Shown here: piece by piece, positions 17,187 through 26,118 of the stretch
How positions within the stretch are numbered: position 1 is the first letter of the stretch
How the letters are laid out: every line of letters begins with the position of its first letter
NCBI RefSeq assembly: GCF_003576475.1
Contig: NZ_QWGR01000020.1
Span: 29,307-93,306 of the forward strand
DNA from: Maribellus luteus
GTDB taxonomy: Bacteria; Bacteroidota; Bacteroidia; Bacteroidales; Prolixibacteraceae
DNA length: 64,000 nucleotides
Direction: 5' to 3'
The notes under the pieces: generated by a model
What the model was told of the DNA's origin: nothing
What the model saw: only the letters and a program-made list of their open reading frames with translations
Database searches by the model: none
Translations under genes and position numbers: made by a program

Positions 17187-20135
17187 TTACTCGTTAGTAA
17201 TTTTCAGTTTTATTTCACCGCTGATTTTTTGCCCCCGTATCAGCGGAATATCATACAGCTGTGCATGCGAACTAAAGCCACGCAGGAAACGTTCCGATCC
17301 GGGATTATCGTAGCCGGCAATCAACCAATGAATTGCCCCCTGATCCAGCCAACTGCGAATATGCTGGCTTCCGTCCGATTTCAACTCAACACGTGTTTTC
17401 CCGGGCGCAAGCAGTGCTGCCCTGAATACATTTCGTTTAGTTGAGCGGAAATCGTTGCTACCGTAATTTGTCTGATCCTGGTTATATGTCCAGTCAGGCT
17501 GTTTGGAAGGCCCGGCCAATCCACACCGCTGGTCGTTGTAAAACAAATGTGCAGTCCCTTCCAGGCGCCCGATATGATCACCGGGATATACGCTCCACAA
17601 TCCTTTTCGCTGCCACTCCAACTGGGTATAATCTTCAGGCAGTGAAAATGCCAGTCCCCACTGACGGAAGTTTTCATTTTTTAACATTGAATAATCGTAG
17701 TCCACCCGGATATTACCATCAGCAAAAAAATGTAATTGCAGGCTTCCGGCAGCCTCATCGTATCCTTCACTTAAGCTTATAACAAACTGCTCCTCCCCCT
17801 TTTTCACTTCCACCGAACGTATACTTCGGTTCGATGCCTCGGGCGAAAAGAGTGTATAATCGGGCGTCTCTTTTGTCATTTGCGTATCGCCTTTGTTGTT
17901 GGCTGAAACAAGCATTAGTGCAGGCCAGCCGTTTAGCACTTTATTGCCTTTCGAATCGAAGACAAACAATCCCTTCGGACCAAACTCGACCTTCATATTT
18001 TTGCTCGTTGCAACCTGCTGGTCTCCTTTCAAACTCCATGAAAAATGGTCTTCATTTTTTGTGAGCATTTCTGTTACCGGCATCGAAAAATCGTAGGCAT
18101 ATTCATCAACAGCAACTTCGCTGTCTTTAAAAACTGAGATGATCAGCTTTCCTACTTCATCGTTGGTAAAAGGCAAGGTAGCCTCCACAATTGCACCGGG
18201 TTTTGCATCAACGGTTAATGTCCCCTGCTTGGTGTCGTTGTTCTTCCAAATAATCCGGCATTCCTTCAAATTTGAAAAGAAATAACGATTTTCGAGCGTC
18301 AGCTTTACCTTTTCATTTTTTGGACCGTCGTTCAACGTAATTTTTACCGGCGAATAGATTTTCTTCATGTGCCAGTATTCGGGTTTGGGCCTTCGCCACC
18401 CATCAACAGGTCCCCAGGTACCGTAGCCAACCACTTTCCCGGAGGGTAAAAAGAAACTATCATCGATACCAGCCCACAAAGCACCACCCAGTACTCCTTT
18501 CGAAGCGTACATTTTTTCCCACATGTGGTAAAGAATATCCCCCCAAAAGTCGCGAATGCCGGGATCAGTCATTAGTTCGTAACGATTATAGGCATTCAGG
18601 TGGCAATATTCGTCGAAAGTAATCGGGCGCTGGTAGTTCCTGTATTTATCAGGGCCTCCGGGTCCGGGGTAATGATGATTGGCAATTTCAAGATAACCGT
18701 TGTCGCCATCAGGGCCGTATTGGCTAAAGATACGAGGACGCGAAGGATCGGCTTTCTTTACCCAATCGGCTGCTTCTTTGAAAAGCTCATCAAAATCGTA
18801 CGACTCGTTGGCAATCGACCAATGCAAAACAGAAGGATGTGATTTATTCATTTCCACCATTTCCAGAAGAGGTTGTACAATACCTTCGAAGTAATTCGCA
18901 TTGGTAACCGGCTTTTTAGAAGCCCAGCAAAATGGTCCTTCCACCTCGACAAACATCCCCAATTCATCACAGGCTTCCAGCAACTTTTCGTTGGGAGGAT
19001 AGTGCGAAGTACGGATATAATTGACATTCCCATCGCGAAACAATTTCACATCCTCGTACCACTGGTTTCCGTTCAGCGAACGTCCCCTTAAAGGATGAAC
19101 TTCGTGCCGGCAAACTCCACGCAACTTGATTGGCTGGTTATTCACAAAAACCTGGTTACCGCGAACTTCAATCTGCCGAAATCCAAAGCGGCGAACCACT
19201 TTGGTCAGCTCTTTTCCATTATGAAAAAGGGCACATTCAAGAAAATACAGGTTGGGATGTTCCGGATCCCATTTTTCAGGATTTTTCACCTGCAGCTTTA
19301 TTGAATGCGAATCGATTGAGTTGGCAGCCAGCGTAATATCAGATTTTGTTTCTCCGCTAACCGGAATTTCTTTTCCTGTGTTATCGCGCAAGCGAAGTTT
19401 AAGCTGTATCTGCTGTTCCTTTTTCGATTCGTTAGCAAGCTTCAGGCTGGCATTCAATTCAGCGTTTTTATAGTCAGCATCGAATGTGGTTGAAACATGA
19501 AACGAAGCAGCATTTATTTCGGGTAGTGCAAGCAGATAAATCGGGCGGGTAATTCCGCCCAGGGGATGAACAGCATATTGCGATGCACTCGACAAGGTAT
19601 CGGCCAGGCTTTCGCTTTTTACGCTAAGCGCGATGGTATTATTTCCGTTTTTTACAAGCTCCGTTACATCGAGCTCAAAAGGAGTAAATCCCCCCAAATG
19701 AGAACCGGCTTCCTTGCCGTTCACCCATATTTTGCATTCACTGTAAATGGCTTCGCATTTCAGTTTTATACGCTGTCCTTTCCATTCGGGATTTAAATTG
19801 AAGGTGCGAAAATAGCCTGCTGCAGTTCTGGGATTTACTTCAAAGCCCTGCATTACCCACTCACCGGGAACTTCAATGCTTTTCCAGTCGGCAACACTTT
19901 TTGCTTTGTAAAAATCAGCTTCAGGCTGGGCTGAAAACGACCAATCTCCGCCTAAATCCAGTTTGAATGACTTTAGCCCATTAACCGACTCAGGCTGAGG
20001 AGTCCAGCGTATGTGGTTAACTTTTGTCGAATCGAAGCTAAACTGTCCGGACACAAGAAAGGACCAAAACAGCAATGCACCAACCAAACAAATTTTATAT
20101 GCAGATTTTAGAGTCATGGAATTGCGGTTATTCAT
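17187..20135 (-). CDS. GH2 glycoside hydrolase b (beta-galactosidase/glucuronidase-like)
   Basis: Secreted or periplasmic exo-acting retaining glycosidase. Signal peptide about 1-31 (ending SGQ); the in-frame ATG at residue 7 is an alternative start. GH2 layout: sugar-binding jelly roll (about 55-205, with VPGEWVMQGFEV), immunoglobulin-like domain (about 210-325), TIM barrel beginning GVCRHEVHPLRGRS (340-353). Acid/base Glu444 in HWSIANES, nucleophile Glu509 in ITFDEYCHLN. A further domain of about 350 residues follows (small beta-galactosidase chain-like region, with YRKGLWSVYPGDHIGRLEGT-like motif). It is a diverged paralogue of GH2a and starts two bases after that gene ends. Linkage specificity is not predictable from these motifs. 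Confidence 0.92.
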   Translation of the reverse strand: MNNRNSMTLKSAYKICLVGALLFWSFLVSGQFSFDSTKVNHIRWTPQPESVNGLKSFKLDLGGDWSFSAQPEADFYKAKSVADWKSIEVPGEWVMQGFEVNPRTAAGYFRTFNLNPEWKGQRIKLKCEAIYSECKIWVNGKEAGSHLGGFTPFELDVTELVKNGNNTIALSVKSESLADTLSSASQYAVHPLGGITRPIYLLALPEINAASFHVSTTFDADYKNAELNASLKLANESKKEQQIQLKLRLRDNTGKEIPVSGETKSDITLAANSIDSHSIKLQVKNPEKWDPEHPNLYFLECALFHNGKELTKVVRRFGFRQIEVRGNQVFVNNQPIKLRGVCRHEVHPLRGRSLNGNQWYEDVKLFRDGNVNYIRTSHYPPNEKLLEACDELGMFVEVEGPFCWASKKPVTNANYFEGIVQPLLEMVEMNKSHPSVLHWSIANESYDFDELFKEAADWVKKADPSRPRIFSQYGPDGDNGYLEIANHHYPGPGGPDKYRNYQRPITFDEYCHLNAYNRYELMTDPGIRDFWGDILYHMWEKMYASKGVLGGALWAGIDDSFFLPSGKVVGYGTWGPVDGWRRPKPEYWHMKKIYSPVKITLNDGPKNEKVKLTLENRYFFSNLKECRIIWKNNDTKQGTLTVDAKPGAIVEATLPFTNDEVGKLIISVFKDSEVAVDEYAYDFSMPVTEMLTKNEDHFSWSLKGDQQVATSKNMKVEFGPKGLFVFDSKGNKVLNGWPALMLVSANNKGDTQMTKETPDYTLFSPEASNRSIRSVEVKKGEEQFVISLSEGYDEAAGSLQLHFFADGNIRVDYDYSMLKNENFRQWGLAFSLPEDYTQLEWQRKGLWSVYPGDHIGRLEGTAHLFYNDQRCGLAGPSKQPDWTYNQDQTNYGSNDFRSTKRNVFRAALLAPGKTRVELKSDGSQHIRSWLDQGAIHWLIAGYDNPGSERFLRGFSSHAQLYDIPLIRGQKISGEIKLKITNE

Positions 20136-20137
20136 AA

Positions 20138-23071
20138 TTATTTATTTCTATCGTTTACTAACTTAATTTTTACTTCATCGCCAAATTTGTCACCATCTTT
20201 TAACGGACGTCTGAACTTCTGCAGATGGCTGCTAAAAAACATATCTCCCCCTCCGGTCGAAAATCCGGCCACAAGGAAATTCACCTTACCGACTTCCATA
20301 AAAGCGCGAAATGCCTGGCTACCATCCGAGACCACAACCAGTCCTTTGTTTTGGTTATCTGACAACGACGCCCAATATATATTTTCGCGGGTTGCCCTAA
20401 AGTCGTTTGTTCCTAACTCATTGGCATCGTAGCACCAGTCGTCTGAAGGCGCTTTTCCAAACGAATCGACCCGGAAAGCTTTGTCTCCAAACGAAACTGT
20501 TTTTCCATGTGTACGCCCAATGTGGTTTTCGGGATAGTAACTCCAAAGCCCTTTTCGGTACCACTCGAGCCTGTTCATATTTTCGGCTGCCGAAAATACC
20601 AGTCCCCACTGACGAGGATTAATGTCGGAATTTGCCGTCATCTGGTAGCTGATGTCCAGTGCTGCATCCTTCGAAAAACGATAAACAAGCTCGCCTTCCG
20701 CTTCGGTATATGAACCAGCGACTACTACCTCAACTGTATCATTTTTCATCGACCATGTTGCCTTTTTCATGTTCCAGTTACTGCACGTCTCGTTGTGAAA
20801 CGGAATTTGCAGGCTGTGTTCGGTCAGACACTCACCTGTTTTTAAGCTGAGTAACATTAACTCTGCTCCACCCTTAAGTACATACTTTTCGCCAACTTGT
20901 GCATTGTCCAGTTTTCCCGTGTTCAGGTTAAAGGCCCAGCTAAAGCCATTGCCTTTAATCATCAGCATTTCTCCCTGCTCAATCGCATCAAGTTTGTCGC
21001 CGTTTAACTCTGCAAACGGAATATCGTCGCGTTTCACATCTCCGATCTCAATAACACAAGTTTCCACTTCTACACCTTGTGGCGAAACAAATTTTACTTC
21101 CAGTAGTTTGCCGTTTAGTTCCTTTGTTTTCGGCTGGACCGTGAGAATTCCGAAGTTATGAGGAGCCAGGTTCATATTTAGCATTCCCGATTCAGCATCC
21201 AGTTTCCAGGTGATGGCACATTCCGAAAGGTTGGTAAAATCAAAACGGTTTTCCACCTGCAGTTCAATACCCTTCCCAACTGAAGGAACCGCCACTACAC
21301 GGTTGTGTATTTTTACCGGTGAATAACTCTTTTTCATGTGGAAATATTCGGGTTTTTCGCGACGCCAGCCATCAATTGGGCCCCATTCGCCATATCCTAC
21401 CGAGCGGCCATCAGGCAAGAAAAACACATCGTCGATACCCGACCAAATAGCACCTCCCAGGCACCCGCGGCTTTTGTACATATCTTCGAACATGTTTTTA
21501 AACCCGCGTCCCCACGAATCACGCACTCCGGGGTCGGTAACAATTTCACTCCGGTTGTAGGTATTCAGGTGAGCATATTCACCAAACAGCAGCGGCCTTT
21601 CAAAATTTTCAGCCACGCCTGGACCTGCCGGACCGGGATAATGTATATTGGCAACCGGCATTTTCGTACTGCCGTAATTATTAAATCCGCCGTAAGCCTG
21701 ATCGTGAAAAGTGGCGGGCCGTGTCGGATCTTTTTTCGCAAAAAAATCGGCCAGCTTCGCCCAGTTTGGTCCCCATGCTGATTCATTGGCCATCGACCAG
21801 ATAATGATACTGGGATGATTTCTGAAAAACTCAATGTTCGATTTTGAAATGCTTTCGAGATAAGCATACAAGGCAGGGGCATGAGGATCATGTGTTTGCC
21901 AGTGACTGTTTGCACCATGCCCGATCCAGGCAATGGGGTTCTCAAGCTCTACGTACAAACCAATTTTATCGCACCATTCAATAAATTCTTCCGAAGGCGG
22001 GTAATGCGAAGTACGGATATAATTTACATTTCCGGCCTTAAATAGTTTGGCATCCTGTTTCCAGAGTTCATCAGTAAGGCTGCGGCCACGCAACGGATGC
22101 ACCTCATGGCGGTTTACTCCTTTTAGTTTTACCGGGCAGCCATTTACAAAAAGCTGGTTGCCGATTACTTCAATCTGCCGAAAACCCACATTTTTTACTA
22201 TTTGTTCCGATCCTGCATCCGAGCTTACAATAAGCTTTAGTTGGTATAGGTTCGGATGTTCTGCATCCCATTTTGCAGGGCTGCCTACCGGAAAAATAAG
22301 TTCAATTTGGCTACTGCTCTTTTCATTAATATTGTAATTATTTTGGCTGTTGTCGAGTGTCACTGTATTTCCATCGGGGTCAATAAGTTGTGCTGAAACG
22401 CTTGCTGACGCCAGCTTACTTTTATTGACCAGCTCTCCGCTAACAAGCAAGCGCGCGTTATTGTATTCCGCATCAAATTCTGTTTTTATCCATAAATCAC
22501 GTAAATGAACTTTGGGAACAGCTACCAGGTAAATCTTTCGCAAAATCCCGCCCAACTGATGAGCCGCATATTGCGTACCCGACATTAAAGTATCAGCAAG
22601 GGTTTCCGCAACAATTCCCATTGCAATCCGGTTCGTCTTTCCGGCGTTTATCAGATCCGTCACATCTTTTTCAAAAGCCACCATCGGACCGGTATGGCTC
22701 CCGGTATGCTTTCCGTTTATGGCAACTTCAACTTTACTAAATACCGCATCGCAACGTAAATACACTGCGTAGTCTTTCCAATCGGCAGGCACCTTAAACT
22801 CGCGAAAATAGCCGGCTTGCTTTCCCGCTTCCACCTTAAAACCCTGCATTAGCCATTCACCCGGCACCTGAATCTCACTCCAATTTTTAGCTGTTTTTAC
22901 ACTAGTGGCATCAACATTCTTTAATGCAGGATTAAAATACCAAGATCCGTTCAAATCTATTTTATTATTGATCTGATCCGCATCATCAGGTACTTCAACA
23001 TACTGGCTGTAAGCAATATTTACAGCCAACAACAATAAGGTTGCAAGAGATAGATATTTATAGTATTTCAT
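20138..23071 (-). CDS. GH2 glycoside hydrolase a (beta-galactosidase/glucuronidase-like)
   Basis: First gene of the six-gene operon. Signal peptide about 1-22 (YSQ). Same architecture as GH2b: jelly roll (about 38-185), Ig-like domain (about 190-305), TIM barrel (GVNRHEVHPLRGRS, 318-331), then the C-terminal beta region. Acid/base Glu430 (WSMANES) and nucleophile Glu498 (LLFGEYAHLN). The nucleophile context differs from the FDEY of GH2b, which fits two enzymes acting on different linkages or anomers of the same polymer. Its promoter has a perfect TATTTTTG -7 box and the shared operator 44 bases upstream, so it is probably activated by the divergent AraC protein. Confidence 0.93.
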   Translation of the reverse strand: MKYYKYLSLATLLLLAVNIAYSQYVEVPDDADQINNKIDLNGSWYFNPALKNVDATSVKTAKNWSEIQVPGEWLMQGFKVEAGKQAGYFREFKVPADWKDYAVYLRCDAVFSKVEVAINGKHTGSHTGPMVAFEKDVTDLINAGKTNRIAMGIVAETLADTLMSGTQYAAHQLGGILRKIYLVAVPKVHLRDLWIKTEFDAEYNNARLLVSGELVNKSKLASASVSAQLIDPDGNTVTLDNSQNNYNINEKSSSQIELIFPVGSPAKWDAEHPNLYQLKLIVSSDAGSEQIVKNVGFRQIEVIGNQLFVNGCPVKLKGVNRHEVHPLRGRSLTDELWKQDAKLFKAGNVNYIRTSHYPPSEEFIEWCDKIGLYVELENPIAWIGHGANSHWQTHDPHAPALYAYLESISKSNIEFFRNHPSIIIWSMANESAWGPNWAKLADFFAKKDPTRPATFHDQAYGGFNNYGSTKMPVANIHYPGPAGPGVAENFERPLLFGEYAHLNTYNRSEIVTDPGVRDSWGRGFKNMFEDMYKSRGCLGGAIWSGIDDVFFLPDGRSVGYGEWGPIDGWRREKPEYFHMKKSYSPVKIHNRVVAVPSVGKGIELQVENRFDFTNLSECAITWKLDAESGMLNMNLAPHNFGILTVQPKTKELNGKLLEVKFVSPQGVEVETCVIEIGDVKRDDIPFAELNGDKLDAIEQGEMLMIKGNGFSWAFNLNTGKLDNAQVGEKYVLKGGAELMLLSLKTGECLTEHSLQIPFHNETCSNWNMKKATWSMKNDTVEVVVAGSYTEAEGELVYRFSKDAALDISYQMTANSDINPRQWGLVFSAAENMNRLEWYRKGLWSYYPENHIGRTHGKTVSFGDKAFRVDSFGKAPSDDWCYDANELGTNDFRATRENIYWASLSDNQNKGLVVVSDGSQAFRAFMEVGKVNFLVAGFSTGGGDMFFSSHLQKFRRPLKDGDKFGDEVKIKLVNDRNK

Positions 23072-23088
23072 TAGCGAAAAGTTTTATT

Positions 23089-23153
23089 CAAAAATACTTT
23101 TGAAAACAGAAGCCTGCTTGTAGTTAATTATCTAACAGTTGAACAATATTGTC
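23089..23153 (-). promoter_or_regulatory. GH2-operon promoter with perfect operator palindrome
   Basis: TATTTTTG on the minus strand (23096-23089) is an exact Bacteroidota -7 box, predicting a transcription start a few bases before the GH2a ATG. GAACAATATTGTC lies at 23141-23153, 44 bases upstream of it; its core ACAATATTGT is a perfect 10-base palindrome, the best copy in the window. The site is in the divergent interval with the AraC gene and could serve both directions. Confidence 0.65.
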
Positions 23154-23262
23154 TTATTTGATGTAATATCAGAAAATATAGCCAAATTCGAATGCAGTAT
23201 TTGTCCATTTGCAGCCGTGATACAATGATTGACTGCCTATGAAAATTTAAAGACGTTATTTT

Positions 23263-24144
23263 ATGAAACCACACTATATAAAGTTACCAAAACATCTCCA
23301 CGAAACCGTTCACATCAGAAAGGATATTACCATGAATTTTTATCAGAAATGGCACTATCATGATGAAATTGAGCTGGTTTACATACTAAGGGGAAAAGGA
23401 ACCCGCTTTATCGGAGACAATATCTCGAGATTCAGCGACGGTGATCTCTTACTGGTTGGCGATCATCTTCCGCATTTGTGGAAGAACGAACCACTTCCAT
23501 CCACAAAAGGGAAAAAGAACATTCCTGCTTCTGCCATTGTCATACAGTTTCCGATGAATTTCGGAGCGGAAGGCTTGCTGGATATTTCAGAAATGACATC
23601 GATAAAGAAATTACTAAATGACTCCAAACGAGGCTTATTTTTTAGTCTTCCTGAAAATCACAATGCAAAGAGGCAAATCAGAAAAATGCTGACACTTAGT
23701 TCGTTCGACCGGGTATTGTCGATGCTTTCGTTGTTAAAAGAACTTTCGGAGACAGAGAAAAAGGTTACACTCTCCAGCGTTCCGTTTGCGGATCATTACA
23801 TGAAGCACAATTCAAAAAGAATGGATGAGATTTATAATTACATCCTGAATAACTTCAGTAAAGAAATAAAACTGGAAGATCTGGCATCGGTGGCGAACAT
23901 GACTTCCTCCTCTTTGTGCCGTTTTTTCAAGCATTCCACCCAAAAATCGATCAGTACTTTTATCAACGAAGTGCGGATTGGTTATGCCTGCAAACTGCTT
24001 ATCGACGACAAATTTTCGATTTCGGATGTATGTTTTAGCTGCGGCTACAATAACCTCTCGTATTTTAACCGTCAGTTCAGAAAAATCATCGGCATTAGTC
24101 CTTCAAAATACCAGAATCAGATTAGCACCAACCTGGAAGAGTAA
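23263..24144 (+). CDS. AraC-family transcriptional regulator with N-terminal cupin
   Basis: One-component sugar-responsive regulator of 293 residues. The N-terminal half is a cupin sensing domain (KWHYHDEIELVYILRGKGTR, 29-48, and GDLLLVGDHLPHLWKN, 60-75). The C-terminal 100 residues hold two helix-turn-helix units (LEDLASVANMTSSSLCRFFK and ISDVCFSCGYNNLSYFNRQF) and the family's GISPSKY end. It is divergent from the GH2 operon with the best operator copy between them, and convergent (10-base gap) with the symporter. It is the only plus-strand complete gene in the window. Inferred to control the GH2 operon, the symporter and both region-A SusCD operons; effector unknown. Confidence 0.93.
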   Translation: MKPHYIKLPKHLHETVHIRKDITMNFYQKWHYHDEIELVYILRGKGTRFIGDNISRFSDGDLLLVGDHLPHLWKNEPLPSTKGKKNIPASAIVIQFPMNFGAEGLLDISEMTSIKKLLNDSKRGLFFSLPENHNAKRQIRKMLTLSSFDRVLSMLSLLKELSETEKKVTLSSVPFADHYMKHNSKRMDEIYNYILNNFSKEIKLEDLASVANMTSSSLCRFFKHSTQKSISTFINEVRIGYACKLLIDDKFSISDVCFSCGYNNLSYFNRQFRKIIGISPSKYQNQISTNLEE

Positions 24145-24154
24145 ACGATTTTTT

Positions 24155-25705
24155 TTACCAAAACAAAATATAGATAGCCGAAAAAACGATGACAATGATG
24201 ATGGAAAGGAGATTGAACCATTTGTCGGTACGGAAGATACTGCGCGAAAATTCGAGCCCTTTGTTTTCACTTTTCCCCTCCAACGAAAGGACGATAATAA
24301 CCAGAGCAACCACGACAAACGATAAGAGCATTTGATCGAGAAAAGGCAATTCAGGAATCAAAAATTTTATGGCAGCCGAAACGGGTATCGAAATAATCGT
24401 CCCCCAAAGCGCGGCAGTGGAAGTGGCACGTTTCCAGAATAAACCTAACACAAAAACAGCTGTGATTCCGGGGCTCACCATACCGGTATATTCTTGAATA
24501 AACTGAAAAGCCTGTTCGATGCTCCCAAGCAAGGGGGCAACGATAACGGCAATAGCCATGGCAATTACTCCGGAGAGCCTTCCAACAAATACCAATTGCC
24601 TTTCAGAAGCATTTTTATTAAAATAAGGTTTGTACAGGTCCATCGTAAAAATGGTGGAAGCACTGTTCATGATGGCGCTAAATGAGGAAACAATGGCAGC
24701 AATAAGCGCAGCAAAAATAAGCCCTTTAATACCGACCGGAACAATGTTGGAAAGTATCCACGGATAAGCTTCATCGGGTTTTGCAATAGGTGCACCAAGC
24801 GCAAAAGCGGCAATACCCGGAACTACCACCACAAACGGCAGGATGAGTTTCAGATAACCCGCGAAAACCATTCCGCGTTGAGCTTCCTTCAGGCTTCTGG
24901 CTCCAAAAGCTTTTTGAATAATGTATTGGTTCGCACCAAAATAATAGATTCCGGCAATCCAAATTCCGCCAAAAACCGCTCGTATTCCCGGCAGGTAAAA
25001 ATAATTGGGATCACTGCTTTTTAAAACCATATGAAATTTTTCGGGAACCAGTGTAAACATGGCTTCAAATCCATTAAGAATCCCCTGGTTGCCGCCTACC
25101 TGATTTACTGCAAAATAGGTGGTAATTAATCCGCCTACCAGCAAAAAGAAGACCTGGATAATATCGGTACTTGCGATGGCCTTTAATCCGTTAACCACGG
25201 TATAAAGCAATGAGAATATAGCCAATCCAAGAATTCCGTAAAACAATTTTATTCCGAAAATTGATTTTAATGCGAGCGCTCCGAGGTAAAGTATCGAAGT
25301 TAAGTTAACAAAGATAAAAAGGCTCAGCCAAAAAATGGCCAGCACGGTTTTTATGCGGTTATCGTACCTGAGTGCCAGGAATTGTGGCATAGTAAATATT
25401 TCCTTGTCGATAAAAACCGGGAGAAAATATTTTGCGACAACAATTAAAATAAGGGCTGCAATCCACTCGTAAGTAGCAATTCCGAGCCCAATGGCAAAAC
25501 CAGAGCCCGACATTCCAATAAATTGTTCGGCTGAAATATTGGCTGCAATAATCGAACTTCCTACCAAAAACCAGGGAAGTGATTTGCCGGCAAAAAAGTA
25601 ATCGGTACTGTTGCGTTCTTTATTTTTCGATCGTGTTAGCCAGTTGCCAACCACAATAACAACTATGCCATAAATGGCAAAGATGATCAAATCAAGTTTG
25701 TTCAT
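24155..25705 (-). CDS. Sodium/solute symporter (SSS family, SGLT-like)
   Basis: Inner-membrane Na+-coupled importer, most likely for the monosaccharide released by the GH2 enzymes. The ATG at 25705 gives MNKLDLIIFAIYGIVVIVVG, the usual first membrane segment; the longer frame adds 23 polar residues of non-membrane sequence. About 14 hydrophobic segments are visible. Family motifs: STDYFFAGKSLPWFLVGSSIIAANIS-type start (split here as STDYFFAGKSLPW and SSIIAANISAEQ), GGIWIAGIYYFGANQYIIQ and the Na+-site region AALIAAIVSSFSAIMNSAST. The 517-codon length is normal. A variant-orientation operator lies about 180 bases upstream of the start. Confidence 0.92.
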   Translation of the reverse strand: MNKLDLIIFAIYGIVVIVVGNWLTRSKNKERNSTDYFFAGKSLPWFLVGSSIIAANISAEQFIGMSGSGFAIGLGIATYEWIAALILIVVAKYFLPVFIDKEIFTMPQFLALRYDNRIKTVLAIFWLSLFIFVNLTSILYLGALALKSIFGIKLFYGILGLAIFSLLYTVVNGLKAIASTDIIQVFFLLVGGLITTYFAVNQVGGNQGILNGFEAMFTLVPEKFHMVLKSSDPNYFYLPGIRAVFGGIWIAGIYYFGANQYIIQKAFGARSLKEAQRGMVFAGYLKLILPFVVVVPGIAAFALGAPIAKPDEAYPWILSNIVPVGIKGLIFAALIAAIVSSFSAIMNSASTIFTMDLYKPYFNKNASERQLVFVGRLSGVIAMAIAVIVAPLLGSIEQAFQFIQEYTGMVSPGITAVFVLGLFWKRATSTAALWGTIISIPVSAAIKFLIPELPFLDQMLLSFVVVALVIIVLSLEGKSENKGLEFSRSIFRTDKWFNLLSIIIVIVFSAIYILFW

Positions 25706-25882
25706 AATCTGTTTCTTCCAGACTCCCGCATTTCTATTCTTTAGTAAAGCAGAAAGATTCTGCTTCAATTTCACCCGGCTCGTAGCGAAATTATCGAATA
25801 TCAGCGTGAAACCTTTTATTCTTTAGTCAGACTGGAAAAATAGAAATATTATACCAATATACTTCATGAAAATAAACAACCT

Positions 25883-25895
25883 GACAATATAGTTC
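25883..25895 (-). promoter_or_regulatory. Operator candidate upstream of the symporter
   Basis: GACAATATAGTTC on the + strand is the exact reverse complement of the operator in front of SusC1 and SusC2. A second, weaker match (core ACCAATATACT) lies near 25853-25863. The nearest -7-like sequence (TATTTTTC, 25842-25835 on the minus strand) is 40 rather than 44 bases away, so geometry here differs from the other three promoters. Confidence 0.45.
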
Positions 25896-26055
25896 AAACG
25901 ATGGATAATGGAATACTGATTAATGGATCAGGTTTATCCGAAACGATATCACTCAATATGTGTTATCAGACTTCGTCCGACCAAGGTTATTTCAAATAAC
26001 AGCTGGAACGGCCAGATCTGAGCACCTCTGAAAAATAATAACCTTAATAAAGTTT

Positions 26056-26088
26056 ATTTGAGAAGCAGCACTAAACTGCCTCTCAAAT
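26056..26088 (-). terminator. Hairpin terminator after the GH29 gene
   Basis: ATTTGAGA-x-GCAG pairs with CTGC-x-TCTCAAAT around a 7-base loop, about 30 bases after the GH29 stop. The following T-tract on the minus strand is short, so it may be a leaky terminator or an mRNA-stabilising 3' hairpin. The rest of 25896-26055 shows no feature. Confidence 0.6.
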
Positions 26089-26118
26089 ACTATCTTTTCA
26101 GTGGTATCTCTCAAACAC

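Noticed and set aside
21338..21781. A 147-codon plus-strand frame opposite GH2a.
   Set aside because: Mirrors the conserved GH2 barrel segment on the other strand; no start signal or family.
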